DNA from: Clostridium akagii DSM 12554 | GTDB lineage: Bacteria; Bacillota; Clostridia; Clostridiales; Clostridiaceae | Assembly (NCBI RefSeq): GCF_000686725.1 | Contig: NZ_KK366008.1 | Coordinates: forward strand, 474,074-538,073 | DNA: 64,000 nucleotides | Reading direction: 5' to 3' | In this document: in pieces, positions 54,733 to 62,521 of the stretch | Numbering within the stretch: the stretch's first letter is position 1 | Layout of the letters: each line of letters opens with the position of its first letter | Made by a program: the position numbers and the translations under genes | Notes under the pieces: generated by a model | Told to the model about the DNA's origin: nothing | The model's database searches: none | What the model saw: the letters and a program-made list of their open reading frames with translations, nothing else

Positions 54733-54879
54733 ATACAAACCTCCTTTATAGTTATATAATAGCATGATCATAAATTTAATAAAAACACATTCAATATATT
54801 TCACTTTATATGGTTACAGATTCATGTTTTAAAAATTTCCTTATACTATAGTTTTTTTATACGAATCTTTGTCATATCA

Positions 54880-56139
54880 CTAGTTATTGTAAGTATCGTT
54901 TACTATTAAATCATTGCTTACCATTGCTCCATTTTGATAAGTTTGTAGATAAACTTTAACATTCTTACCATCAGATGAAACATCACTAGATAATTTATAA
55001 GTTTTGCTAAGTGAACTCACATCTGAATAAATATTAAAGGTCTCATTTCCATTAGCTGAACCTGCTTCAATGTATATCGGAAAATTAAGAGTATTTTTAA
55101 ATTGATAATCCAAATTGTCAAAACTAACTGTAGCATCATATCCCAGTGGTACGTATGTTGAAGGAATAGAATGATGCATCCTTACTGTGGATTTAATTCC
55201 TGCACGTATTACTGAATTATAAAGTGTTGTTGAGACTTGACAAATTCCGCCTCCAAGTCCCATACTCGTTGCATTACCTATATCCACTGGTGCTGACTGA
55301 TATCCCTTTGCTTCTGTTCTTTCACCAACTACTCCATTAAAACTAAAAGTTTCACCAGGCATTAACACTAGTCCATTGATTGCCCTAGTTGCCAATTGAA
55401 TATTATTTGCTCTTCCTGGAGATGATATAGGCCCATAGATAGTACTATAAGTAGATATTAGTGTATTAATGCCTTGAAGTTTTTCCTTTGTCTTACTAGC
55501 TTTTAATGTTTCTATATTGGCTTGTACCGTAGTATCTTGACTAATTTCCCCATTAATTGATGCTATAATGTTAGTCTTCAGTTCCCCATCCTTTAATTTA
55601 TATCCATCTTTATCCGGTTTAACTGCAAACTGTGCTACACCCATGGCTCCAGTTTTTTGAATAGCTCCATTTTTAGGCTCACTGTTCACGTCTAGCTTTA
55701 TTCTATTGATCACATCATCTATATGTTTGGGATTATATGTAAACGGTAATTTCATAGGTTTTATTACTGGATCTTTTATCAGTTTGTATTTATCAATGAT
55801 GTTTTTGTCTTTTGCATAGTTAAATGCCTCATTAACTACTTTATCAATATCATATTTTAAGTTCAGTTCTGAATAATTAATTGTATAGATTTTATCATTA
55901 ACTTTAACATTTATTTTTTTATTATCTATAGGTTTTTGGTACTTATTTTCAAGGATCTCCTTAGCTTGCTTTATTGTTTCTCCTGACATGTCCATCCCAT
56001 TTATTTTTACAGTAGGATAAATATACCCATCAAAGTTTTTTACTTTTGAATATACTTTATACATATAAATAGAAATTCCTAAAACTATTATTATTAAGCA
56101 TATTAAAAATGTTATTATTACATTTTTCTTCTTCATCAA
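54880..56139 (-). CDS. VanW family cell-wall protein with peptidoglycan-binding-like domain
   Basis: Exported protein of 419 residues. One N-terminal helix anchors it, then a YoaR/PG_binding_4-like domain (KINGMDMSGETIKQAKEIL, INGEISQDTTVQANIETL). The VanW domain follows (GRANNIQLATRAINGLVLMP, GETFSFNGVVGERTEAKGY, GLGGGICQVSTTLYNSVI). VanW proteins accompany some glycopeptide-resistance clusters, but isolated copies are common in clostridia and no van genes are present here. Likely acts on the cell wall. Confidence 0.88.
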   Translation of the reverse strand: MMKKKNVIITFLICLIIIVLGISIYMYKVYSKVKNFDGYIYPTVKINGMDMSGETIKQAKEILENKYQKPIDNKKINVKVNDKIYTINYSELNLKYDIDKVVNEAFNYAKDKNIIDKYKLIKDPVIKPMKLPFTYNPKHIDDVINRIKLDVNSEPKNGAIQKTGAMGVAQFAVKPDKDGYKLKDGELKTNIIASINGEISQDTTVQANIETLKASKTKEKLQGINTLISTYSTIYGPISSPGRANNIQLATRAINGLVLMPGETFSFNGVVGERTEAKGYQSAPVDIGNATSMGLGGGICQVSTTLYNSVIRAGIKSTVRMHHSIPSTYVPLGYDATVSFDNLDYQFKNTLNFPIYIEAGSANGNETFNIYSDVSSLSKTYKLSSDVSSDGKNVKVYLQTYQNGAMVSNDLIVNDTYNN

Positions 56140-56315
56140 TTAGCCCTCGCACTTTTTTTATAATTATTATACCATGTAATTATACATATTAATCATAATT
56201 ATGATTATGTTGTTTTTATTGATATTAAATCCATATTTTTTACTATAATCCTTAAACAATCCAAATATACTATGTATTTGGATTAACTATTTTCTAGGGC
56301 GTAAACTGAAAATGG

Positions 56316-56370
56316 GATGTTACACTAAGAAATTAGTGTGACAGTTTCTTTATGCAAAAACCAATTCCCT
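56316..56370 (+). mobile_element. Solo end of an IS1182-like element
   Basis: GGGATGTTACACTAAGAAAT then TAGTGTGACAGTTTCTTTAT, GCAAAAACCAATTCCCTA. This matches about four fifths of the first 55 bases of the IS remnant at 18364-18420. No transposase follows; the sequence runs into a terminator. It may be a solo end left after deletion, or the source of that terminator. Confidence 0.7.
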
Positions 56371-56397
56371 AGCTAAAAAAAGTTAGGGAATTGGTTT
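56359..56397. terminator. Terminator of the HAD hydrolase gene
   Basis: A 13-bp stem AACCAATTCCCTA/TAGGGAATTGGTT, with GGTTTTTGC on the minus strand. Its right arm continues the solo IS end. Confidence 0.8.
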
Positions 56398-56461
56398 AAA
56401 ATATATTTATGATATTAAACAATTTAACACAGAATATTCTTATTTCACGATTTAGCTTTAT

Positions 56462-57283
56462 TTACATAATTTCCTTGCAAAAATATTTTTTTATTGCGGC
56501 TGCTACTCCATTCTCATCATTAGTTAAAGTCACATCATCAGCATATTTTTTTACTTTTTCAGGAGCATTCCCCATAGCAATACCAACCCCAGCGTACTGT
56601 ATCATATCAATATCATTGTAATTATCACCTATGGCAATTATTTCTGATTTTATTATGTTTAATTTTTGGGATAAACATTCAATTGCAGTTGTTTTAGAAG
56701 ACGACTTTGGCATTATTTCTAGGTATGTTGGCTTAGATGGATATATATTTATGTACTCTGATAACCTACTTGAAATATCTTTGTCTAAACCATTTATTTT
56801 GTCCATTTCAGACATACATAAAATTTTATTTGGCCCATCATTATTTTCTTCCCATTTTTGTATTGTTTTCTTTAAATTTGTTATTTTTGGAGTGATAGCG
56901 GTTATTTCACTTTCTTGCTTAGACCAGTAATCTTCACTTTCTATATACCACTCATCATTTTTATATAAACTTATGTGTATGTTCATCTTTTGGGCTGAAT
57001 CATATACCAATCTTGTAGTATGAGCTGGAATATATTTATTTAATAAAGTATTAGCATCTTTATCTCTGATTAAAGAACCACTATAACAAATTATAGGCTC
57101 TTCTATGCCTAATTCCTCTTGTAAATACAATATTCCCTTTGGCATTCTTGCTGAAACCAATACTACGATTACTCCTTCATTTGCAACAATATTTATAATT
57201 TTTTTTGTTTCTTCACAAATTTTGTGCTTAGAGTTAAGTAGTGTTCCATCAATATCCAAACATAACATCTTATATTTCCCCAT
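56462..57283 (-). CDS. Cof-type HAD-IIB sugar-phosphate phosphatase
   Basis: Cytoplasmic hydrolase of 273 residues. Motif I is LDIDGTLLN, motif II the VVLVSARMP threonine/serine region, and motif IV GDNYNDIDMIQYAG, with a C2B cap between. Cof-type enzymes remove phosphate from sugar phosphates or cofactors. It is encoded with the DeoR regulator, 31 bp downstream of it, near a sugar PTS, so a sugar phosphate is a reasonable guess. Confidence 0.88.
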   Translation of the reverse strand: MGKYKMLCLDIDGTLLNSKHKICEETKKIINIVANEGVIVVLVSARMPKGILYLQEELGIEEPIICYSGSLIRDKDANTLLNKYIPAHTTRLVYDSAQKMNIHISLYKNDEWYIESEDYWSKQESEITAITPKITNLKKTIQKWEENNDGPNKILCMSEMDKINGLDKDISSRLSEYINIYPSKPTYLEIMPKSSSKTTAIECLSQKLNIIKSEIIAIGDNYNDIDMIQYAGVGIAMGNAPEKVKKYADDVTLTNDENGVAAAIKKYFCKEIM

Positions 57284-57314
57284 AATAAAATTCCCCCTAA
57301 AATGTTTTAATATA

Positions 57315-58067
57315 TTAAATAATTAGTAGCTCAATATTTTCCTTTTTTATAATTTCAATAAATTGTGCCGGAGGCGCAACATCCGTTATAATAGTATCTA
57401 TATTTTTAAAGCTTACACCTCTATAATAACTTGAACATATAAATTTTTCATGGTCTGCCAGTACAATATTTCTTTTAGACTGCTTAACCACTGCCTGCTT
57501 TATATAAGCATCTTCTTCATCTTCGTAATATATTCCATCACTCATTATGGCTGCGGCACCTAGAAAAGTAGCATCAAAACGCATTCCATCAAAATAATTT
57601 TGAAAATTCGGTTTATAAAAGAAACGATTTTTTTTATTCAAATACCCTCCGAGAGATATTACATTTATATCTTCTTTATCTGAAATCATCTCAATATTAT
57701 CAAGTGAATGGGTAGCAATAGTAACTTTTTCATTTAAATATTCTGCCATAAAACTTACTGTTGTTGATACGTCAAAAAAATAATGCCCACCTTCATCAAT
57801 AAAACTGAGCGCCTTTTGTGCTATGTTTTTTTTCTCTTCTGAATATGATTCAAGTCGTTCTCTGTATGCTTTCATTGTATTTTTAATAACTGGAAGACTA
57901 ATGCCTCCATGAGTACGAATTGCAACTCCTTGCTCCGTTAGCTTTATAATGTCTCTTCTTGCTGTGTCTCGTGATACATTACTCATTTCACAAATATTTT
58001 GTACAGAGATACTATTATGTTCATTTAAATATTCTAATATTTTAATAAGTCTTCCTTCTTGATACAT
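57315..58067 (-). CDS. DeoR-family transcriptional regulator
   Basis: Sugar-responsive regulator of 250 residues. The N-terminal helix-turn-helix contains SVQNICEMSNVSRDTARRDI, then the DeoR signature TRGGI-like IRTHGGISLP. The C-terminal sensor domain is ISOCOT/DeoRC (VTIATHSLDNIEMI, FLGAAAIMSDGIYYEDEEDA). Start at 58067 behind GGAGGTGATTTT; an upstream in-frame ATG at 58169 is unlikely. Probably controls the HAD gene and perhaps the PTS genes. A palindrome lies upstream. Confidence 0.9.
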   Translation of the reverse strand: MYQEGRLIKILEYLNEHNSISVQNICEMSNVSRDTARRDIIKLTEQGVAIRTHGGISLPVIKNTMKAYRERLESYSEEKKNIAQKALSFIDEGGHYFFDVSTTVSFMAEYLNEKVTIATHSLDNIEMISDKEDINVISLGGYLNKKNRFFYKPNFQNYFDGMRFDATFLGAAAIMSDGIYYEDEEDAYIKQAVVKQSKRNIVLADHEKFICSSYYRGVSFKNIDTIITDVAPPAQFIEIIKKENIELLII

Positions 58068-58181
58068 AAAATCACCTCCATGTACATTATAGTGCTTTAT
58101 AAGTTCATAGTCAACGTTTTTAAGTATTTCTAATGTTTGACGTATAATTATACAAGAAGAATCACGCATAGAATCACCTCA

Positions 58182-58210
58182 ATACTTATATATTAAGCAT
58201 ATATAAGTAT
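58182..58210. promoter_or_regulatory. Perfect 12-bp inverted repeat upstream of the DeoR gene
   Basis: ATACTTATATAT, spacer TAAGC, ATATATAAGTAT. There is no T-run on the minus strand, so an operator is more likely than a terminator. It lies 115 bp before the DeoR start. Confidence 0.5.
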
Positions 58211-58290
58211 AAAATCAAGTATTTTAAGTAAATATATTTATAACCTAAAAATATTTAATGCTAAGAGATAATTTTAATAGTAGATTTAAT

Positions 58291-59391
58291 CTAATTAGAA
58301 GCCTTTTCTAATATCCTACCAATTTGCTCTTCTAATTGTGAATTTTCAAATAAAATCCTGCTTACTTCATTTATATTTGCTTCATTTATTTCTATTTTAA
58401 TGATTTTTAATGCTTGGTTATATTTTTCGCTTACAACTTTAAACAAGTTAGCTACTTGTTTTAAGTCATTATCATCTTTAAAATATTCTTCAAAGAATTT
58501 AGCATTATCGCTTCGTGAATATGCTAATACTTCAAGAGGCCACTGGTAACTAAAAGTTTTTGTTTCTTTAATGTGTTTTGCAAGCTCAGATATAGCAATT
58601 GATCCTGAAGCAGTTCTAGGAGAAGCTTCTCCAATAAGATTTCTTGCATTTGTTTTAATCACATCTTTAATTTGCTGATTTTTTTCACTAGCTTTGAAGA
58701 CACTAAAACCATATTTCCATGGTTTTTTAAACTTTGTATTCAGTTTCTTTGTTGCATCAACTAATTTTTTTACTGAAACATACTTTTTCTTTTCATTATT
58801 AATTCCAAAGGTTTCATAATAACAGAATTCATTCTTGTTGTATCCTACTATAAGCTCGCTAATTGAATAAAAACTATTTTTTCCCAGAAGCGTAGCCATA
58901 TCCAATTGTACTAATACAGGCTGCCCTTGTGAAATGTAATACTTTATTGCATCTACAAATACTTTAGAACTGTTTGTTGTACGATAATCCATATTCAAGC
59001 CCAAAAATGGTGCACAGATTTTCGAACAAACAGTCGGTTCTAGAAATGGTACAAAGCTTTTATTTTTCCTATTAAAACTTACTCCGTAAGTATAACCCAT
59101 AAGAAAATTGATATTATCTATGGATATATTTGTGTCAGTATTAATTTTGTCATTTATCATTTTAATTGCAGCCGCTTCTTGATATTGTTTTTCACTTGAT
59201 ACGCTAAAAAATCCCTCCAGAATATATTTTTCAGAATATTTTCGCATTTCACCGAATCTTATTTCCTTAGGACTATATGCTTGATCATAATATTTTTTTT
59301 GATAGAAATTAAAAATCATGAAAAACAAATATATAATTAGTGCTATTACTACTACAATGATTGACATAATATTAGTTATCATAGATTGCAT
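58291..59391 (-). CDS. PTS-linked membrane-anchored protein of unknown function
   Basis: Protein of 366 residues with one N-terminal helix (about 8-30) and a large soluble part. The stretch VDAIKYYISQGQPVLVQLDM (near 148-167), then LIVGYNKNEFCYYETFG, resembles the BtrH/C39-like fold, where a peptide-like pocket is filled by a GxPV segment and a GYD loop. The catalytic cysteine and histidine of peptidases are not evident. C-terminal 120 residues are helical. It is encoded after the PTS IID gene, so a link to sugar uptake is possible. I do not recognise the family. Confidence 0.55.
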   Translation of the reverse strand: MQSMITNIMSIIVVVIALIIYLFFMIFNFYQKKYYDQAYSPKEIRFGEMRKYSEKYILEGFFSVSSEKQYQEAAAIKMINDKINTDTNISIDNINFLMGYTYGVSFNRKNKSFVPFLEPTVCSKICAPFLGLNMDYRTTNSSKVFVDAIKYYISQGQPVLVQLDMATLLGKNSFYSISELIVGYNKNEFCYYETFGINNEKKKYVSVKKLVDATKKLNTKFKKPWKYGFSVFKASEKNQQIKDVIKTNARNLIGEASPRTASGSIAISELAKHIKETKTFSYQWPLEVLAYSRSDNAKFFEEYFKDDNDLKQVANLFKVVSEKYNQALKIIKIEINEANINEVSRILFENSQLEEQIGRILEKASN

Positions 59392-59420
59392 CTCCCTTAT
59401 GTGTGAGTGAAATAATATAA

Positions 59421-59456
59421 GTTAAGGTTATCCCTTATTTAAGAGGTAACCTTAAC
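59421..59456. terminator. Hairpin after the PTS IID gene
   Basis: Stem GTTAAGGTTA/TAACCTTAAC. The following bases on the minus strand are only moderately T-rich, so it may end part of the PTS transcripts and let some read on into the unknown gene. Confidence 0.6.
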
Positions 59457-59498
59457 CTATATAAAAAAACATTATCTGACTTTTCTTTTTTTATTAAA

Positions 59499-60365
59499 TT
59501 ATTTTAAGAATCCACCCATGTATCCTACTATTCCTAAAGCAAACATTGCGAATATTATTGCAATAGCGCTAACTTTTTTCTTTAACAATTTCATACATAA
59601 GAAAGTTAATAACAATGGAAGCAACCCTGGAATTAAGGAATCTAAAATAGTTTGAACAGTTGTAATAACAACTTTACCATCAGCACCCTTAACTGTTGAA
59701 ATAACCAATGGTACATTAATACTTGTCCATTTACAAACTAATGCTCCCATTATGAACAATCCTACTATTGAAGCACCTTCCGTTATTTTCTGTAGCGTAT
59801 TTCCTGATGCTTCTGAAACAATTTCTGTTCCTTTTTCATAACCGAGTTTAATACCATACCATAATGTTAATATCCTAATAATATTGAATGGTATAAAGAA
59901 TATTAATGGCCCTATAATGCTTCCAGTAGCAGCAATTGATGCTCCTAGTGCTCCTAAAATCGGTCTTAGTGTTCCCTGGAATACAGGGTCACCTACTCCA
60001 GCAAGTGGTCCAATAAGTCCAATCTTTACACCACTAATAGTTGCATCATCAAGTGGTGCTCCATTTGACCTTTCTTGTTCCATTGCTGCTGTAACACCCA
60101 TAATAGGTGCAGCCATATATGGTTCAGTATTAAAGAATTCCAAATGTCTTTTTAATGCTGCTGATTGATCTTCTTTAGTTTTATAAAGTCTCTTTATAGC
60201 TGGAATCATAGTTACACAAAAACCTATACTTTGCATTCTTTCAAAGTTAAATGATCCTAATAAGAACCATGAACGCCAAAACATACTTCTTAAATCACCT
60301 TTGGTTAATTTATTATCACTTTGTTCCAATGATACTCCCGCTTTAGTTACATTAATCTCACTCAT
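59499..60365 (-). CDS. Mannose-family PTS component IID
   Basis: Membrane subunit of 288 residues that forms the sugar channel with IIC. Family stretches are MFWRSWFLLGSFNFERMQSI near the N-terminus, FFNTEPYMAAPIMGVTAAME and GPLAGVGDPVFQGTLRPILG. It lies 16 bp after the IIC gene. Confidence 0.93.
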   Translation of the reverse strand: MSEINVTKAGVSLEQSDNKLTKGDLRSMFWRSWFLLGSFNFERMQSIGFCVTMIPAIKRLYKTKEDQSAALKRHLEFFNTEPYMAAPIMGVTAAMEQERSNGAPLDDATISGVKIGLIGPLAGVGDPVFQGTLRPILGALGASIAATGSIIGPLIFFIPFNIIRILTLWYGIKLGYEKGTEIVSEASGNTLQKITEGASIVGLFIMGALVCKWTSINVPLVISTVKGADGKVVITTVQTILDSLIPGLLPLLLTFLCMKLLKKKVSAIAIIFAMFALGIVGYMGGFLK

Positions 60366-60381
60366 ATTCCATCCCCCTTTC

Positions 60382-61149
60382 TTACAAATCGTCTAATTCA
60401 TCATGAACTTGGACTAAGCTATATTTCGGATTCAATTGAATATAGAATACTGCTGCACACAGACCAATTATACCGAACCCAACAAGAGTAAATGTTGTAA
60501 ATGCTGCTATTGAAAATCCAACAAAGAAGAAAGGCATTAAGTACTTTGCTTCCATCATGTTAATTACCATAGCATAACCAACAACAACTATCATTCCGCC
60601 AGCAATCTGTAGTCCTCTTGTTACAGGTACAGGTATTTTTGCTAGCATTGACTGAACACCACTAGTACCTGCAATTGCTGCTACTAGTGCAGCTGGTATA
60701 GCTATACGTAGTCCTTGCAATAGCATTGCTACAATGTGAGCTGTTTCTATACCTCTAAAGTTAGCATTTTCAGCATATTTATCTGCAAGATGTTGAAAAA
60801 ATACTGCTATAGTTCTAACAAATATTGTTAAAACCTGTCCTGCTGCCGCGATTGGAATAGCAACTGCTATACCTGATGTAATTGATTGATGACCTGATAT
60901 AACCAATATTGTTGCTACAACACTAGCAAGTGCACTATCTGGTCCCATAGCTGCTCCAACATTCATCCAACCTAGGGCTAGGAGCTCTAACGTACCACCT
61001 AAAATAATTCCCGTTCTCATATCTCCAAGTACAATTCCAACTAATGTGCAGGCAATTATTGGCCTGTGTGTTTGCATACAATCAAGTACGCTTCCCATCC
61101 CTGTTATCATAGCGACAACAATTACTAAAATAAATTGAATCGTAGTCAT
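60382..61149 (-). CDS. Mannose-family PTS component IIC
   Basis: Membrane subunit of 255 residues with several helices. Family segments are GIVLGDMRTGIILGGTLELLAL and GAAMGPDSALASVVATILV. The start at 61149 follows GGGGG; the frame runs open further upstream to 61185. The region 61150-61314 between IIC and IIB holds no other gene; a short AT-rich inverted repeat near 61260 is not clearly a terminator. Confidence 0.93.
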   Translation of the reverse strand: MTTIQFILVIVVAMITGMGSVLDCMQTHRPIIACTLVGIVLGDMRTGIILGGTLELLALGWMNVGAAMGPDSALASVVATILVISGHQSITSGIAVAIPIAAAGQVLTIFVRTIAVFFQHLADKYAENANFRGIETAHIVAMLLQGLRIAIPAALVAAIAGTSGVQSMLAKIPVPVTRGLQIAGGMIVVVGYAMVINMMEAKYLMPFFFVGFSIAAFTTFTLVGFGIIGLCAAVFYIQLNPKYSLVQVHDELDDL

Positions 61150-61314
61150 GTGTAATCCCCCTTTATTAGTTACTCTTGCTTGCAATTATCTAAACCTTTA
61201 CAGGATAAAAATAATATACTCCACAAGCTATATCAAAAAGATTTATTCCATATATAAAATCCAGAAATTACTATTCTGAATTCTATATATATCAAAATAC
61301 TTTTATGATCAAAT

Positions 61315-61797
61315 TTATAAATCCTTTATTTTACTCATTACATCCACTTTTGAATCCGTTGCAATTTTTCTTAGCTCAAGCTCAATTCCCAGTTCATTCA
61401 TTTTCTTTAAGGCATCAATATCCTCTTGTCCAAGCGATACGGCACTACTAATTTGGGTTCTTCCTGTTTTAAAACACATTCCTCCAAGATTTACGGATTT
61501 AATTTTCATACCACCTTGAACAAGTCTTAATACGTCTTCTGGCTTTGGACATAATATTAGTGCTTTAAAAGAATCATATTTGGGATTCTTATAAACTTCA
61601 AGAGCCTTATCAATAGGTAATACATAAGCTTTTACTCCTGGAGGTGCAACTTTTAAAAGTAATGTTTTTCTCAAAGTATCCTTAGAAACCTCATCGCTAC
61701 ACACAAATATTCTATTACATTTTGATTCTTTTACCCAAACAGTAGCAACCTGCCCATGTATTAATCTGTCATCAATTCTCACAAAATTTATATCCAT
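61315..61797 (-). CDS. Mannose-family PTS component IIB
   Basis: Cytoplasmic phosphotransfer subunit of 160 residues. The phosphorylated histidine is in FVRIDDRLIHGQVATVW (H at about residue 14). Length and C-terminal KIKDL fit separate IIB proteins of the mannose/fructose/sorbose family. It follows the IIA gene by 21 bp. Confidence 0.93.
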   Translation of the reverse strand: MDINFVRIDDRLIHGQVATVWVKESKCNRIFVCSDEVSKDTLRKTLLLKVAPPGVKAYVLPIDKALEVYKNPKYDSFKALILCPKPEDVLRLVQGGMKIKSVNLGGMCFKTGRTQISSAVSLGQEDIDALKKMNELGIELELRKIATDSKVDVMSKIKDL

Positions 61798-61818
61798 TTT
61801 AAATTCCTCCGTTTATTA

Positions 61819-62247
61819 TTATAATATTTCTTCATCTTCTTGCTCTGAAAGAACATCCTTTAATGATTTTATTCCTTCATTTCCTGCTTGTTTAGCTGTA
61901 TTCACTAACTCTTTAATGCTAGAAAAACTTCTAGCTCCGTACACCTCAAGTAACATTGGTAAATTAATACCAGTAACAATATCGATATTTTCATTTTCGC
62001 TTTCTGTTACTACTCTACTTGCTGCATTAAATGGACTTCCTCCAAATAAATCTACTAAAAAAAGTACACCTTCTTTGCAATCCATTTTTTCTAATTTTGT
62101 TTTATATTTTACTACAAGATCCTCCGGTCCCTCACCTGTCTCAAATGTAACTGATGAAACATTTTCTTGCTTTCCAAATATCATTTCTGCTGATCTAAGT
62201 ATTTGCTCTGAAAAACTTCCATGAGTTCCAATAATAATAGCTACCAT
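61819..62247 (-). CDS. Mannose-family PTS component IIA
   Basis: Cytoplasmic subunit of 142 residues that takes phosphate from HPr. The active histidine is in IIIGTHGSFSEQIL, residue 9, followed by LFLVDLFGGSPFNAASR. The ATG at 62247 lies behind TTTGGAGGTGT. First gene of the IIA-IIB-IIC-IID operon, immediately after the sigma-54 promoter. Confidence 0.93.
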   Translation of the reverse strand: MVAIIIGTHGSFSEQILRSAEMIFGKQENVSSVTFETGEGPEDLVVKYKTKLEKMDCKEGVLFLVDLFGGSPFNAASRVVTESENENIDIVTGINLPMLLEVYGARSFSSIKELVNTAKQAGNEGIKSLKDVLSEQEDEEIL

Positions 62248-62296
62248 CTTTACACCTCCAAAGTTCCTAACATCATGTTGTCTCACTCTTATATAT

Positions 62297-62313
62297 AGCA
62301 ATTACCGTGCCAA
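62297..62313 (-). promoter_or_regulatory. Sigma-54 promoter of the mannose-family PTS operon
   Basis: The minus strand reads TTGGCACGGTAATTGCT, a near-perfect match to the -24/-12 consensus (TGGCACG-N4-TTGCW). GG and GC are separated by ten bases as required. It lies about 50 bp before the IIA start. Such promoters need an AAA+ activator; a LevR-type gene lies just upstream. Confidence 0.93.
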
Positions 62314-62396
62314 GTCAGTATATAAAAAATTACCTTTCATTCTATCACTGTTAAATAGCGGTTTATCACATAATAAAAATATTAATTTAAAACAAT

Positions 62397-62498
62397 TTAT
62401 ACACTCGAATTTTTTTTATATACTTTATTTTTTTTTTATACACTTAGCTACTTAAATTTCATTGTAAATTATACAGAACGTTTGTAAACTTATACACT
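62397..62498. repeat. Array of TTATACACT repeats, probable activator binding sites
   Basis: TTATACACT occurs at 62397-62405, 62436-62444 and 62490-62498; near copies are TTATATACT at 62416-62424 and TTATACAGA at 62469-62477. Start-to-start distances are 19, 20, 33 and 21 bp, that is, about two helical turns for most. The array lies 85-200 bp upstream of the sigma-54 promoter, where LevR-type upstream activating sites are expected. Confidence 0.65.
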
Positions 62499-62521
62499 GT
62501 ACTCTGTTATTGCAATTTTCA

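Noticed and set aside
54880..56139. Vancomycin resistance gene vanW
   Set aside because: The VanW domain is present, but no other van genes are near, and the protein has the layout of common clostridial cell-wall proteins.
58291..59391. Active C39 peptidase
   Set aside because: The fold pattern is suggestive, but no cysteine or histidine stands in a catalytic context.
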